Translations under genes and position numbers: made by a program
From: Biomphalaria glabrata
Taxonomy: Eukaryota > Mollusca > Gastropoda > Planorbidae
Direction: 5' to 3'
Length of the DNA stretch: 64,000 nucleotides
Assembly (NCBI RefSeq): GCF_947242115.1
Contig: NC_074726.1
Span: forward strand, 4,172,451-4,236,450
Part shown: positions 36,991 to 48,769 of the stretch, piece after piece
Position numbering within the stretch: the stretch's first letter is position 1
Layout of the letters: the number at the start of each line of letters is the position of its first letter
Notes under the pieces: model-generated
Databases searched by the model: none
Told to the model about the DNA's origin: nothing
Seen by the model: the letters and a program-made list of their open reading frames with translations, nothing else

Positions 36991-37639
36991 TTGGGCCACA
37001 GAAACAGCTGGCATTTGCATCGTCTGCCTTATAGATCGCCAGGTCTGAAAGGGAAGCTAGTTAGGCAATGATAGGAGTAATATATAATAAAAATACTTTT
37101 GCTTTACGTAATTTTATTTAGATTTCAGTGGGTATATGGTTTTTTTTTATCCCTCACTAGATAAGCCTACGCTGGTACCTTAGTCATATTCCCGGGGAAA
37201 AGTAACAAACACGCCGGCACATATTCCAAACTTGTGAGTTTCCGATGACATATCACCTCTGTCAGTCAATTCCCAAGAAATTCACTATATACATGCAGGA
37301 TACATAACTCGTAGCTTTAGTTCTCTCATAAGCTTAAGTGCTGGTATGCGTGTGTGATGTGATTTTTTTTAAGTTAACTTTTTCGACACGATTTCAGTAT
37401 GCCCTGACACGCTCTACCAGACCGGTCACACGCCTTTAAACCAGGTAGGATTTTATGATAAAAGTGTTTAGAGATGTATTTCATTCAGAGCTTAGCAAAA
37501 GTGTTAAACAATTTCTCACTCAAATAGTTTATCTATTTACTTCTTAGTGTACACATAATTTCGTTCAGGTGCTATTTCTTTTATTACATGTACTGTGTGT
37601 TACAGTGTACGAAGAACACATTTGTATTGACTTATTTTT

Positions 37640-37890
37640 ACATTGTCGTGGTGTTATTATCATCGTCCCACATGCTAGGACAAATTTGTACAAATACTCC
37701 TTCTTCCCTAGTGCTATTAGAGCATGGAATGGGTTGCCTGAGCTAGCTAGAAAAACCAGTGACTAAGCAGAATATAGGTCATTGGTTAATATGCATGACT
37801 AAATGCATGACGCGTAGGACGTAATCATCTTCTTTTTTTGAAGTAACGTCTGTATTATATTAGATAAGATAGGATAAGATAAGATTTGAG
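37640..37890 (+). mobile_element. LINE 3' end with GATAAG-rich tail
   Basis: ARTNLYKYSFFPSAIRAWNG then LPELARKTSD and a stop, the end block of CR1/L2-like ORF2. Then GACGCGTAGGACGTAATCAT and an AGATAAGATAGGATAAGAT tail. Inverted copy at 45090; tail-only copy at 29905. Confidence 0.8.
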
Positions 37891-38389
37891 AAAGCCGTGG
37901 CCCTGTACATGATTTTTGTCGAATCCTCCAACCTTTTCAAACTTAAATATAAATGCATTTAATATTAATATATCTAAAAGCATGTCATAGTTGTAACACT
38001 AGAAAAAAAATAAAAATTAACATCATTACCGTTATTTTTTTTAAAATATTATTGAATATTTTGTTACAAAAAGGTATAGAAAAGTAGAGGTTGCCTTTAC
38101 AAACAAAATGACAACCTAATGAAATACACATTTCTTAATTCTTATACTAAGACGAATTCGTACAAGCTCTTTCTTTCCCACTAGGCCTACTATTACAGCG
38201 GTTTTGTAAAGAAAATGTTCAATTTTTAAAGTCTAACATTCATTAGTTATTAAGAGAAAAATATTTGCTTTAAAGGTGTTACAAGGAAGGTATTGTGTTT
38301 TTTTTTAAAGAATTGTATAATGTTTTTCTTGTTTTAATTACATTTTATTCTTTTATTTTACAAAAATAAGTATTTGTAGTACTTTCTTA

Positions 38390-38805
38390 AACGTTCATCA
38401 TCAACATAGGGCCAAAGTAAAAACTCGCCACTCTCTACGTCAAGGGGTTCTTAACCTGTGGGTCGCGATCCCCTTGAGGGGTCGATTGACGATTTGTCAG
38501 GGGTGGCCTAAGACCATCGAAAATATGGATTGTATTTAGTGTATTCTTCTATTGCTGTGTATGTTATGGGGGTGGGGGTCGCGGAGTGGGGGATAGTAAA
38601 AAGGGGTCGCCAATTTAAAAGTTTGAGAACCGCTGCTGAGTCTACGGTCTCTTGGTATCTTTTAATGGCTTCCCAGCTCTTCCCTGTCCTCCCGGCTTCC
38701 TCCAGTACACTGCGTCGCCACGTTCTTTTTGGTCTTCCTCTACGTCTTGTTCACTGGGGGCTCCGCTCTAAGGCCTGTCTAGCTCTGTTGTTGGTAGCTT
38801 TTATT
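38390..38805 (-). mobile_element. LINE 3' end, interrupted by a SPIN-like hAT element
   Basis: Same sequence as 50530-50860: GGGCC, CACTCTC-ACGGTCTCTTG, ACTGCGTCGCCACGTTCTTT and GGGGGCTCCGCTCTAAGGCC. The minus strand reads ALEWNPQ-type ORF2 end words. It is split at 38441. Confidence 0.7.
38441..38635 (+). mobile_element. SPIN-like hAT non-autonomous element, copy 1
   Basis: Left CAAGGGGTTCTTAACCTGTG, right GAGAACCGCTG, inside GGTCGCGATCCCCTT, AGGGGTGGCCTAAGACCATC. CTCTACGT before it resembles GTCTACGG four bases after it. The uninterrupted LINE copy at about 50580 shows the empty target. Confidence 0.75.
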
Positions 38806-38858
38806 TTTCTTTAACTTTAATGTTTCTTGAATTCTTTTTTTTTCTAGACGTCTATTTA

Positions 38859-39653
38859 ATGTCACACAAAAGGAGCCCAAGACACACCATGAGAACAATC
38901 CTTCTTGTTGGTCGTAGTGGCAACGGTACAACATCCTGTGTTCAATCAATCAACAGAGCAGCTCTACATGGGAACTCGATCCTTACTGACATTAAAGCTG
39001 TGGAATGTTCCGGTGTTTGCGATACCGGATCGGACCGCGTAGAAAGTGTCGAAACCGTCACGAACAAAGTCAGAGAAGAATTGAAGAGACACGACGTTCA
39101 GGCCGTCTGCTTTGTGCTGAAATATGGCGTCCGGTTCACCAAGCAGGAGAAGGACGCTGTGCAGGAAGTCAGGTCAATGTTCGGCCTTAACGTCTTCCGC
39201 GAGCACGGGATAATTATTATGACCTACGGAGATCTTTTTGAGGCGGACTCTGGGGAAGAAGGACTGTCGTTTATGGACTGGTGCAGAGAACAGAGCGGGG
39301 ACATACAATCTCTTTTTGAAGAGCTAAGCTACAGAGTTGTTCTATTTAATAAAAGAGCTCAAGACGCCAGCAAACTACAGCAGCAGCTGGAAGATTTACA
39401 GAGATGTTTGAGTCAAATAACAAGACCGTACAACTTTTCTGATTTCAACCAAGCACTACGAGAACGTGCCCAAAACGAACGAATCGCCTTGTTCAAGCCC
39501 AGACCACGCCGTGACAGCGATCAAGACATGCTTGTTCCAGTTAGAAATAGAAACACGGTCTATGCATTCGTGTGTAGATTTAAATGGTTAATAATTTGCG
39601 TATTTATTATTACCGTCTTGGCTCTGTTCTTATTAATCTACTTTTTAAAATAG
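38859..39653 (+). CDS. AIG1/GIMAP-like GTPase 1, tail-anchored
   Basis: A single coding exon of 264 aa. An acceptor (TTTTTTTTTCTAG, ending at 38847) puts the first ATG of the exon at 38859; an in-frame ATG at 38889 would give 254 aa, closer to its paralogues. P-loop region GRSGNGTTSC has Thr where the Lys normally lies. The G3 region reads ECSGVCDTG instead of DTPG. The GIMAP conserved box reads LKYGVRFTKQEKDAV; the G4-like motif TYGDLF and the G5-like VLFNK follow. Residues about 241-264 (FKWLIICVFIITVLALFLL) are one hydrophobic segment at the very C-terminus, as in membrane-bound GIMAPs. Probable role: nucleotide-dependent scaffold on an internal membrane, immune or survival related by family analogy. 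Closest in the window to copy 4. Confidence 0.88.
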   Translation: MSHKRSPRHTMRTILLVGRSGNGTTSCVQSINRAALHGNSILTDIKAVECSGVCDTGSDRVESVETVTNKVREELKRHDVQAVCFVLKYGVRFTKQEKDAVQEVRSMFGLNVFREHGIIIMTYGDLFEADSGEEGLSFMDWCREQSGDIQSLFEELSYRVVLFNKRAQDASKLQQQLEDLQRCLSQITRPYNFSDFNQALRERAQNERIALFKPRPRRDSDQDMLVPVRNRNTVYAFVCRFKWLIICVFIITVLALFLLIYFLK

Positions 39654-39954
39654 GCTCTTGTGAAAATTATTTGTTCCATTGTACATTTTCGTTTGTTTTT
39701 GTTTTTTTTAGGATTTTATTTTAAGTTAAAACAAACTATCTGTTATTGATCTATGCTTATTTCCAAACGCTTTAAAATTGTGTAAAAAAATGTCCTTGTG
39801 ATCTATTAAGATTAAGTTTCTTTATAGTACTCAGGTACTTTGATTTCATTAGATGACTGATAGTCCTATTTGTTTTGTCAAATTAAAAATGATTTTATTT
39901 ATTAGTTAATTGCTAGGTGTATATAATGTTTAGCCATTATTATTACATTCTGGC

Positions 39955-40110
39955 TTGTCTAGTAAAAAGTGAGTACAGGTTATTTCTCCCACACCCATTC
40001 TCGGATCAAGTTGAAACTTCGCAAAATTATTTATTGACATAGACAAGACATATATCATTAAAAAAGTAACCGATTAATTCCTTATAATTAATTATTTTCT
40101 TTGATATCAA
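39955..40110 (-). repeat. Repeat family C, partial
   Basis: TTATTTCTCCCACACCCATT, CTCGGATCAAGTTGAAACTT and TTATTTATTGACATAGACAA are the inverse of the family C 3' part. Confidence 0.55.
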
Positions 40111-41790
40111 TAAGGAAACTAATAATTCAGTATTCACAGAGATGGTGTGGGCCTCACATAGGGCTATTAAACAATTAGGAAAGAAATAGCGAAACTTGCC
40201 CTCAATTTTATTGAGAAATTAACTGATTTTAATAAATGGCGTTATTTTTGTTTTTCGAAGCATTTTTTTAAATTTTTCTATTTTTTTTTTGCGGGGGGGG
40301 GGGACCAAATTCACTTCGCCAAGGGCCTCAAATGATCTAATATCAATATCCATAATCATACACCCCTCCATACAAAAAACATTTCTACTACTTCTAATTT
40401 TAAGAATGGGTAGATCATCTCTTAAAGACAGTTTATGTGACCTGCTCTCAAAGAAGTTCAATTTAATGAAAAAGATTATAGCGTCCTTTCTAACTATTAT
40501 TCATGGTTAAGTTTTTTTGGATTCTCAAATCATAATTCTGCGAAAGATTGCTAGGGAATTTTACTATTGAATTGATCTGGGTATAATAGGCTCTATCGTT
40601 ATAAGATCGTCTGTCAGGAATAAGTTCTGGTCAGCCTGGGTCTCCTGTTTACTTTAGAGGAGAAGGGGGGCAATTCGGGTTGTTGATTCCAAGATTGTTT
40701 TTGTTTTGGATTGTTTTACTTTGTGAGATTTTTTTTTTTTGGAATGGAATGTAACTGATAGTAAAACAGTGTAGTTTTTGTTCATAGTCCAGGACAGTTG
40801 GATTTTAGTTATAGAGTTAAAGTATAGACTATAGACTCTAATTATTTCTGTATAGTTATTGTTCAGTCTTAGGGGATATTGAGCTGTTATATTTCAATTG
40901 ATACTGGATATTTCAATTGATACTGGATATTTCATTTGCCAGAACTGTGCCTGTATTATATGAAAGCATATGTAATAAACATGTTATATGTCCGTGAATT
41001 GTCATTCTGAATGTTCATTCTGTCGTTATATGTGTCGTTACGGTATTGTTCAGGACTTGGTAACATTTAGTAATCAGCATTGAAATACACATACGTAAAT
41101 TAGAGAAGAAAAGAACCTTCACATCGTCTTTATTGGAAATAGCTGGTTGCTAAACTCATTGCCATTCGATAACAGTGAGCTTCATACCCTGTCCGCTGTC
41201 ATCACCATCGTCTTGTGTAAGGTTTGGGTTTGGATCTTCAAATCTGGAAGGACATCCATAACGTAAAAAAAAAAGATTTACAAAGATTTTTTTTTTCTTA
41301 AAGCTCAATTCATTGTCGTTTCTGCCGTCCAATGCGCCGAACTGTGCGGGAGGACCTACGCCTAAAAAAGTCAATTCATTATTGAATGCATTTCGAAGGT
41401 GTAAAAAACACTCTTATGATTAACCTATTTACTAGTTAGGTATTAATTCATGAATGTCTTTAAAAACATTCCAAACTATGACGCTTACATTTTATTAACG
41501 TATAGATCTAAATGTGTTCAGATGTTCAAGGAAAAAACAGTTTCACTCAGAACGGTAATTTCCGATGTTACCAAAGGGATAAAAATAGATTTAAAAAAAA
41601 ATATTATTTTACAATACAAGGAGCGTATTTAAGTGTTTGAATTATCCTTGTCTAAGAAAGGGAAGGAAGGAAGTATGTCGGCTTACTTCAAGAGCCTGTA
41701 TTTTAAACCTTTTTTAATTATATTTAACAATTTATGAACACAATAAATACAATCTTTTAATCTATTTATATAAAAGTTTCCCTGTTTTTT
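40111..41790. other. Unassigned sequence downstream of GIMAP-like gene 1
   Basis: No gene recognised. A short direct repeat (TATTTCAATTGATACTGGA twice) lies at about 40888-40930. Confidence 0.4.
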
Positions 41791-41794
41791 TTTT

Positions 41795-41995
41795 GGTCCA
41801 CGGTTAACGAGGGTGTCATGTAGCCAGCACAACGATTTACCGCCCAACATTTCCTCATGTACCTATTAAAACTGCTTGTACACAGAGGCGCATAAAAATC
41901 CCGAAATTAAAAATCCATGTCTTCACCAGGATTTGAACCCGGCCCCCCTGTTCGGAAGCTAAGCGCTTTACCACTAAGTCACCGCTCCTCCACTA
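41795..41995 (-). repeat. SINE B
   Basis: Inverse of GTGACTTAGTGGTAAAGCGC, CGGGTTCAAATCCTGGTGAA and CTGGCTACATGACACC. Head and body are both present. Confidence 0.75.
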
Positions 41996-42040
41996 TTTAT
42001 TTGCTCTAACCTAAAACGTTGATGGTCGTATACTATATCC

Positions 42041-42545
42041 AGGGCCGGTCTTAGACCACTGCAACCTATGCGGGCGCAGTGGGCCCCGCACTTTCATAGG
42101 CCCCGCGCGATGCGAATTTCTAGGTGTAAATTATTAAATTAAACTATTTTAACCGGAATTCTCCTGAAATTATAAAATATAAGAAAAATTCATGAAAATC
42201 TTAAAACAGACAAAATTGACATTTCGGGATATCATTCAATATTGAAAACGACAATTCTACCTACGATTAAAAGAAAAAGGCACTGTCAGCTTTCATTTAA
42301 TAAAAATGTAATATAAAGCCGAATTTTAACCAAAACAAGAAGTTCCAATAGTTTATTTACGTTAGTAGTCACTGGCATATCAATATTGATCTAAATCTAT
42401 CTCGACCTCTTAGAAAAAAAAAGCGATATTTCACTAGTCGATAGTAAATCTAGAAGACAGATCTGAATGTTTATCTTCTTTTTGTTGGAAAACTATATCT
42501 ACTGTAGATGGCTCGTAAAGTTAATTTGACTGTGGTTTTGTACAA
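42041..42545 (+). mobile_element. hAT-like element, relative of 13026-13558
   Basis: CAGGGCCGGTCTTAGACCAC, CTGCAACCTATGCG, GCACTTTCATAGG, CACTGTCAGCTTTCATT, GGCTCGTAAAGTTAATTTG. The right terminus is not found; an internal stretch near 42390-42500 is absent from the other copy. Confidence 0.65.
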
Positions 42546-42659
42546 CAGCCTATAAAAAGAAAGAATATACAAAATAGCTCTAACCTAAAAATGAAAATAC
42601 ATGTAAAAATAACTCTGGGAGCGCAAGCTAACACTAGTTGCATCAGCGTTGACACCTAA

Positions 42660-43000
42660 CAGAAGGCAGAGGAGCTGCTGATCTTCCATTCTTTAAGTAT
42701 ACTGATGTATGCGAATGCGACATGAAAAGTGGATAGGTCCACACGGAGAGCAAACATAAAGGAAGGGTACCAGATTCAACATGTCATACGTAACAGAAGT
42801 AGAAAGAAAGGTGAATGATGCTGAAAGCGCAACACTGCCTGGTGACTGCAGATGCCCAGCTTGTGACCGCAGCTGTGTTTAGAGGATTTTTCTCGTTAGT
42901 CACACAAGGAGTTGAAAAAGGGGAAATAATCATCTTTTGAGACGTAAAATGCCAGACAAATGCCTGAAAAATATTCTTGGCTGAATATCGTGCCTGAAAG
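42660..43000 (+). mobile_element. LINE 3' end
   Basis: Matches 48770-49120: TTCTTTAAGTATACTGATGT, GGTCCACACGGAGAGCAAAC, AACAGAAG-AGAAAG, GTGACCGCAGCTGTGTTTAG, GTCACACAAGGAGTTG. ORF2 C-terminus with a finger-like block, broken. Confidence 0.7.
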
Positions 43001-43199
43001 ACTTCAAGTATTATCCAAGTTATCTTCACTTCACAGTACCAAAAAGTATCGATTCTTAGTATCAAAAAGTTTCGATTCTTAGTTCGCGATATTCACATTA
43101 AGACGAATATTTGTCTTATAATAAATATACAATGTTTCGAGTAATTAACCACCTTCAGACCCTGCAATCAACAGGTCAGATAATGTCAAGATAATCTGT

Positions 43200-43405
43200 T
43201 TCGATATCCGATGGCTAACGAGGATATCAAATGGCCAGTACAACGGTCCACAGTCTTAATTTCCTCCAACTATTCAGGCACCCATTAGAGTAGGGCGTCC
43301 AAAAAATCTTGACATTCAAAACCCTAGTCTTCACCGAGACTCGAACCAAGGCCCCTCGATTCAGAAGCCAAGCGCCTTATGACTCTGCCACCACGCCCAC
43401 AATGT
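43200..43405 (-). repeat. SINE B
   Basis: Inverse of GGTGGCAGAGTCATAAGGCG, TTGGCTTCTGAATC, GGTTCGAGTCTCGG, and the body with GTTGTACTGGCCATTTGATA. Confidence 0.7.
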
Positions 43406-43844
43406 GTCTAAACCCTAATAAAAAATCAAAGGACATGTTCTTTCCAGGTAATGTTTAGAATGGGTAAAGATATAAAAAGAAAACGAAGAAGGAGTTTTTA
43501 ATCAGTACAGGCCAGATAAAGAAATCATGTTCTAAAGGCTACTTTTGCTAATCTTTTTTTTTTTCAGAAAATAAGACTTGCCAGTTAAGCGTACAAAACT
43601 GTACAAACTTTTTTATATCTTTATTTTTTTTTTTCTTGGTTAACAAGACAAAGTTTTGTTCGAATGATACTTAGAATTAGTTACGAATGATTAGGTAAGT
43701 AAATACTGAACGAGTATAGAACAGATATATACATTAATCAAATACATTAATCATTATTAATTATAATTAATTTGTTGGATATTTGTGTATGCTCTGTACA
43801 AATTAGCGACTGCTCAACGAGCACAGGCATTGTTTACACCGTGG

Positions 43845-43995
43845 CTGTCTGGTTGTGCAGTATGCGCGCTAGACTGTCGTTATGTTGTCTGCCCGCTGCC
43901 ATCCGCCGTCGTCCTGCGGCAGGTTTGGTCTAGGAGGTCGATTATCTTCAATTCTGAAGAAACATCCGAAACATGTAACACATTTATAACAATTT
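43845..43995 (+). repeat. SINE A
   Basis: GTGGCTGTCTGGTTGTGCAG, GCGCGCTAGACTGTCGTTAT, CCGTCGTCCTGCGGCAGGTT and GAAACATCCGAAACATGTAA. Box B region shortened. Confidence 0.75.
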
Positions 43996-44186
43996 TCAAA
44001 CTTAGGTGTAATGTTTCTACTAACAAGTATTTGCAACATTAGGCCTAATTATTCACGTACAGACTTAATATGCTGTATTGAAAATAACCTTATGAAATAT
44101 ATAATTGGGACAGTAGACATTTTTTTAAGTGCATATAAAAAAATGTTCAATAGAAATTAAATAGACTCCCTAACAAAGAATGGACC

Positions 44187-44345
44187 TGATTCACAAATCG
44201 TAAACAAATAACATTAACCCACATGCATCTCTTTCTCTTCTATAGAATTTACGATCTAATTTTAATCATCAATGGTTATCACGTGACAGTTGTATTGGTT
44301 GTTTTATCAATATCATCCCGTGACCGTTCATTTTAGTGAATGGGA
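44187..44345. mobile_element. MITE E, diverged copy
   Basis: GGACCTGATTCACAAATCGT AAACAAA at the left edge matches the end at 27084. The right side keeps only CATTTTAGTGAATGGG. Confidence 0.5.
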
Positions 44346-45085
44346 TGCATTCATATTTTAGTCTGTAAATGATGTTAAATGGTGTAGTGTTGAAGAATGC
44401 GAATGTCGTGGAATGCTGGGTTCTTGCTTCTTGGAGTACTCTTGACACGTGACAAATATAGACACTACAAACTAAGTTAAGTCCGTTTCAGCAGACAAAT
44501 ATAAAGTTTATTTTACAACATAATAATACTGCACTCCTTGTTAGTGCTACAAGTCAAGGAATAGTAAACAATCCTATCCGCATAACAGCGGTATCAAATG
44601 TATCCAATACGTTAAACTCTCCAGAGTATATTACAAATCACGTCCGCATCTCAGCGGGTAACACTGTGCAGAATAATACAGATTAACAACTATAAATACA
44701 TATCTCAAAAAGAATACTGGCATCAACTGCCTAAAAGATACTTCTTAACTCAAGAGTTAGAACTCGACTAAAAGGGTAATAATATATAACTGCCTCGTAC
44801 AGAGGATGACACTCGACTGACTTTTCTTGACTGATTTGACTGAACTCAAAGTCAGCTTTATTCATTCTACTTCCTGTTTTCTACATCAGGAATTCCACGT
44901 GTCTTTTAAACTCTTAACATGACGTGAACATTAAATCAAGCAATGTCAACTGAGACTGTGACAGTCATGTGTTGCATTGAATTAATGTTTGCAGGACACG
45001 TAGTGTTACTGACATAAGTCATAAGTCATAGGTCAACTGCTGCAGCGGAATTTCATGGGCACTTCAAAATGATTAAAGTAGTTTC
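44346..45085. other. Unassigned sequence
   Basis: No coding or repeat match in this window recognised. Confidence 0.4.
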
Positions 45086-45089
45086 AGAA

Positions 45090-45345
45090 ATTCTTATTTT
45101 ATCTTATATAATACAGACGTTACTCAAAAAAAAATATGATTACTTCTTGCTTGTCATGCATCTAGTTATGCATGTTAAATTCTACCAAGTCGCTGATTTT
45201 CCTGGCTAGCTCAGGCTACCCATTCCATGCTCTAATAGCACTAGGAAAGAAGGAGCATTTTTTTATCATGGTCATCAAATCTTCGTTGGGCCCAATTGTC
45301 ACTGTCCTGTTTCGATTCTTGATAATGCTATATAACAGTTATGAG
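45090..45345 (-). mobile_element. LINE 3' end, inverse of 37640 type
   Basis: Begins with the reversed tail TTATCTTATATAATACAGAC, then TCTGATTTTCCTGGCTAGCT-type words and CCATTCCATGCTCTAATAGC, the inverse of FPSAIRAWNG. Confidence 0.75.
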
Positions 45346-45407
45346 GAAGATATGTTATATAATAAAAATGGAGGTTAAAATTACGATACCAACATATATT
45401 CATTGGC

Positions 45408-45670
45408 CTCCTTCAGTCGTAGAACGACTATGGTTCATCTCAGAGCACACTTCCTCATGTGGCTGTGGAGAGACACTCCCGTCCACAGATAGCGCAGGTT
45501 AAGGTGGCCTTTACTTCGGTGGTAGAGGAGCTGGCCCTTTTTCGGATTGTACGTTTTTCTTCCTGAGCTAAGACCGGTGTACTTTCACTGTCCATAGCTT
45601 TCTTGGTCACTGTCTCTCTCCATCTGTTGCGGTCTAGAGCTATGTCTTCCCAACATAACACAAGCACAAA
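45408..45670 (-). mobile_element. LINE 3' end just upstream of GIMAP-like 2
   Basis: Minus frame WEDIALDRNRWRETVTKKAM, LAQEEKRTIRKRASSS, TCAICGRECLSTAT then the His-containing finger end. Same family as 30385-31215. Confidence 0.75.
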
Positions 45671-45746
45671 ATGAATAAAATGAAATATTCAATCAGCTTT
45701 TTGTTTATTCATTATTTCAGTTAAATCTTACGGAAGCAAGTCAACG

Positions 45747-46478
45747 ATGAAGCGAATACTGTTAGTAGGCAGAGCCGGAAATGGCTTAACATCATGTGTA
45801 CAATCAATAAACAAGGTACAGCAAGGCTGCCGTCCCATAGAAACTTTTGCGGTAGAATGTCCCGGAGTAGGTGACAGGGGAGAAGACCGAAGAGAGAGCA
45901 TCGAATGTACCAGAAATAATGTAAAGGAGATCCTTAAGGTGTACGACAAAGATGGAGGCTTCGACGCCATAGCCCTTGTCTTGAAATATGGCGCAAGATT
46001 CACCAATCAGTAAAAGGACGCCGTGGAAGAAGTGAAACTGATGTTTGGGAAAAACGTGTTTCAGAAGCACGGGATAATTATCATGACGTATGGAGATCTT
46101 TTTGAAGGCGACAATGTGGGAAAAGAAAATTATTTCATGGACTGGGTATCAGCACAAAGAGGAGACATTGAAAAGTTGTTTAAAGACGTTCAAACCAGAG
46201 TTTACTTATTTGACAATATAACAGACGACATCCAGAAGAGACGGGAGCAAGTGGAGTATCTGAGCCAATGTTTCATGCATTTAAGGAAACCGTACACATT
46301 GGAAGATTTTGAAAAAGCCAGCCAACTTGATATCGATTCAATATTTGGCCAAGCAAACCCTAATTGTCAATTCTTACTATGTCTCCAAAAACATTTTAGA
46401 ATAATTCTGTTCATTCTGTTTATATTTTTTGTTCTATGCCTAATAGTTTTATTCTGTGGTTTATATGTAATAAAATAG
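45747..46478 (+). pseudogene. AIG1/GIMAP-like GTPase 2 with one in-frame stop
   Basis: Homology to the other three runs without frame change over 243 codons. It starts MKRILLVGRAGNGLTSC, has VECPGVGDRGED, and ends in a hydrophobic tail (about 219-241). Codon 89 (46011-46013) is TAA where the paralogues have GAA or GAG, in the box FTxQxKDAVEEV. Everything else looks intact, so it is either a young pseudogene, a null allele, or an assembly error. An acceptor ATTATTTCAG ends at 45720. Nearest relative is copy 3, by VQ.., DRRESIECTR and KDGGF(D/N)AIALVLKYG. Confidence 0.85.
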
Positions 46479-46479
46479 A

Positions 46480-47505
46480 TGCCGGTACTCAGTGATGGAT
46501 TGGCTAACTTTTTAACTACTAATAAATTCATAATAAAAGTAATAATTTTTCCCCACATTGAAGAAGGTACCGGTACGCAGTACCGGTGCGTACCGTCACA
46601 AAAAAAAGCAATGGTTTTAATTATCTTGTTGCTGCAATGTCGTGATGTGATGTAATAGAAATTATAATTGAAAATAATGTAAATGATCATGATAAAGGGA
46701 TTGTTATTTGATACCATAACGCATGCTATATACAGTATGTAGATCATGGGTGCGCAACCTTCTTCTTTTGAGGGCGCATGTAAAAAATTTGAAATTATTT
46801 CGAGTGTGGGGACTTGCGAATGCATTGGATATCAGCCATTAATTTCAAATAATTGCGATCAAAGTGACTTAGAATTGTTATATGTATATAATAGTTTCAC
46901 TAATTAATGAAATAAACTTTGATAACCACTGCATAGTATGTACAGATTACGATACGTGAAAATTATTCAATATCTATTTACTACATATTACATCTGATAA
47001 CAAGTCCTTCGTACATAATGCTGATGACCTTGACATGCCATCATTTGCTCTCTGATTTGTTCCCCTTGACTCTATTTTTTTTTTCTTCTATTGGTTGAAA
47101 GAACGCTTGAAATTATCTCCCCCTAATAGTGGCACAAGTTAGTATTGAAAATAATTGCCTATGTGCTGGCAATCCTTAACGCTGCCAACGTATTTTAAAA
47201 CAAGCGGATATCAGCTTCTTTTGTGTGTCTATCTATTTGGAACGAGTCAGAAGTGTTGTTCTATCTTGATCTTACTATTAGCCCATATTTAATTTTATAT
47301 AATTACCGATAGTAGAACATTATTTATTTAGTAAAGTGGTATGGTTAAATACACACATTTTCATTTCAATGAAGGGTAACAATTCAATGTCACCTAAGTA
47401 CTTCGTCTCAAAACCAAGTCCTCACTTTAACAAGAAATAAGGTTTTCTCATCGTCTCCTAGATCATCCCAGTTCTGTTTTAATCTATCGTCATGCCACAT
47501 TCACC
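46480..47505. other. Unassigned sequence
   Basis: No gene recognised. GTACCGGTACG / CAGTACCGGTGCGTACC at 46567-46600 form a small palindromic patch. Confidence 0.4.
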
Positions 47506-47509
47506 TTCA

Positions 47510-47835
47510 CTTATTCCTTAATCTGTTGGGGCCCCACACAGGATCTGTAAACCGTCCTTCTCCGTTCCTCTCTGTCCTTAGCCCTGGATAGAGCTTCATT
47601 TATTGGCAGGCCTGTCCATTCTTTGATGTTGTCTTCCCATAGCTTTCTCTGACTTCCTCTTCTTCTTTTTATTGGTACTGTTCCCTGAAGGAAGATCTTT
47701 GCGAGTCCTGAGGACCTTGTAATTTGGCCATATAGCTTTTTTTAACAGTGGTTAGCAGGTCATCGTAGGGTCCAATAGCTGTATTTATCCTGATTCTAAT
47801 CTCTTCGTGATACGGCCAGCCTATTGTTTCGATAC
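47510..47835 (-). mobile_element. LINE 3' end
   Basis: Inverse of the ORF2 end at 31640: GGGCCCCACACAGGATCTGT, CTTCATTTATTGGCAGGCCT, CCATTCTTTGATGTTGTCTT, TACTGTTCCCTGAAGGAAGA. Confidence 0.7.
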
Positions 47836-48013
47836 TTCAGTAAGTAATCTACATGTGTGCTTTTATTGGAGGTAATTTCATTCATCGTGAGCTGTCGCTA
47901 TCATTTCAGTGACTGGGTTTGAATGTATAACACTACTATAACTAGCCAATTCATTTTGACACTGTCCCACTTCAGAGTCACGTTTCAAAGAACTCTCGAC
48001 TGTTCGCTTTACC

Positions 48014-48094
48014 TTAACTCTTTCACTCCGTAATTATTTACCACATTCTGGTGGAATCAACGCTGGTATCGTCAGTTAGGAGAGAAAGAGTTAA
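48014..48094. mobile_element. MITE D
   Basis: TTAACTCTTTCACTCCGTAA at the left and GGAGAGAAAGAGTTAA at the right, TTAA on both edges. Inverse of the 21826 copy inside. Confidence 0.75.
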
Positions 48095-48289
48095 GAGACC
48101 AAAGCAAATTGTTAATATGTTTAATATGCAAAATGTCAACCCTAAGAAGAGACAATTAAAATGTAAAAAATACTTTAAAAAAAAAGAAGTACATTTAAAA
48201 AAAATTTGAACTCATAAGGAGAGGAACTCCACATTTAAAACAATATCTCTCAATACTGTATGATTTATTTCTATGTTTTAAGAATGAAA

Positions 48290-48445
48290 CAAAATAAACA
48301 ATTTATTTCTTTTTTTATCGATTGTTTTGTTAGGTTCAGTGAGTAATAGTGTCAAATTTCAACTTGATCCTAGATTAGGAAGTGGGAGAAATAACTTACG
48401 AAAATTGTACCAGACAGACAGACCGACAGAGTTGTTATAAGTTTT
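48290..48445 (+). repeat. Repeat family C, 3' part
   Basis: CAACTTGATCCTAGATTAGG, GTGGGAGAAATAACTTACG, CCAGACAGACAGACCGACAG and GTTGTTATAAG. Confidence 0.6.
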
Positions 48446-48769
48446 GTAAAAACAACACAATAGGCTTGAGTCGTTCCTAATCAAATCATTACTAGCTCCA
48501 GGTCCGCAAAGACGTGGAGATAATATTGTGTTTATTACCTTTTAGAGCTTTAATTTTCCTGGAAAATGAGACAAGGAAAAAAAAGAACAACACACATATC
48601 ACGTGACAATGGTGTGTGTTATCATAAACAACAAAGGACCAAAGGGCTTAAGTGGCTCTTTAGCGATGGAAACAAATTACGCATGTAAGAGGCTTCGTTT
48701 TGCTGTTGTTTAATGTTTGTTGTAAATCTCTTTTCTCTGGGTAGTCTCTAGAAGCTATCAAAGAACATT

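Noticed and set aside
38530-38814. 94-codon open frame as a host gene
   Set aside because: It lies across the SPIN-like insertion and the LINE 3' end.
46011-46013. Short intron removing the stop in GIMAP-like 2
   Set aside because: No GT/AG pair around the stop would keep the conserved box, and paralogues have none there.
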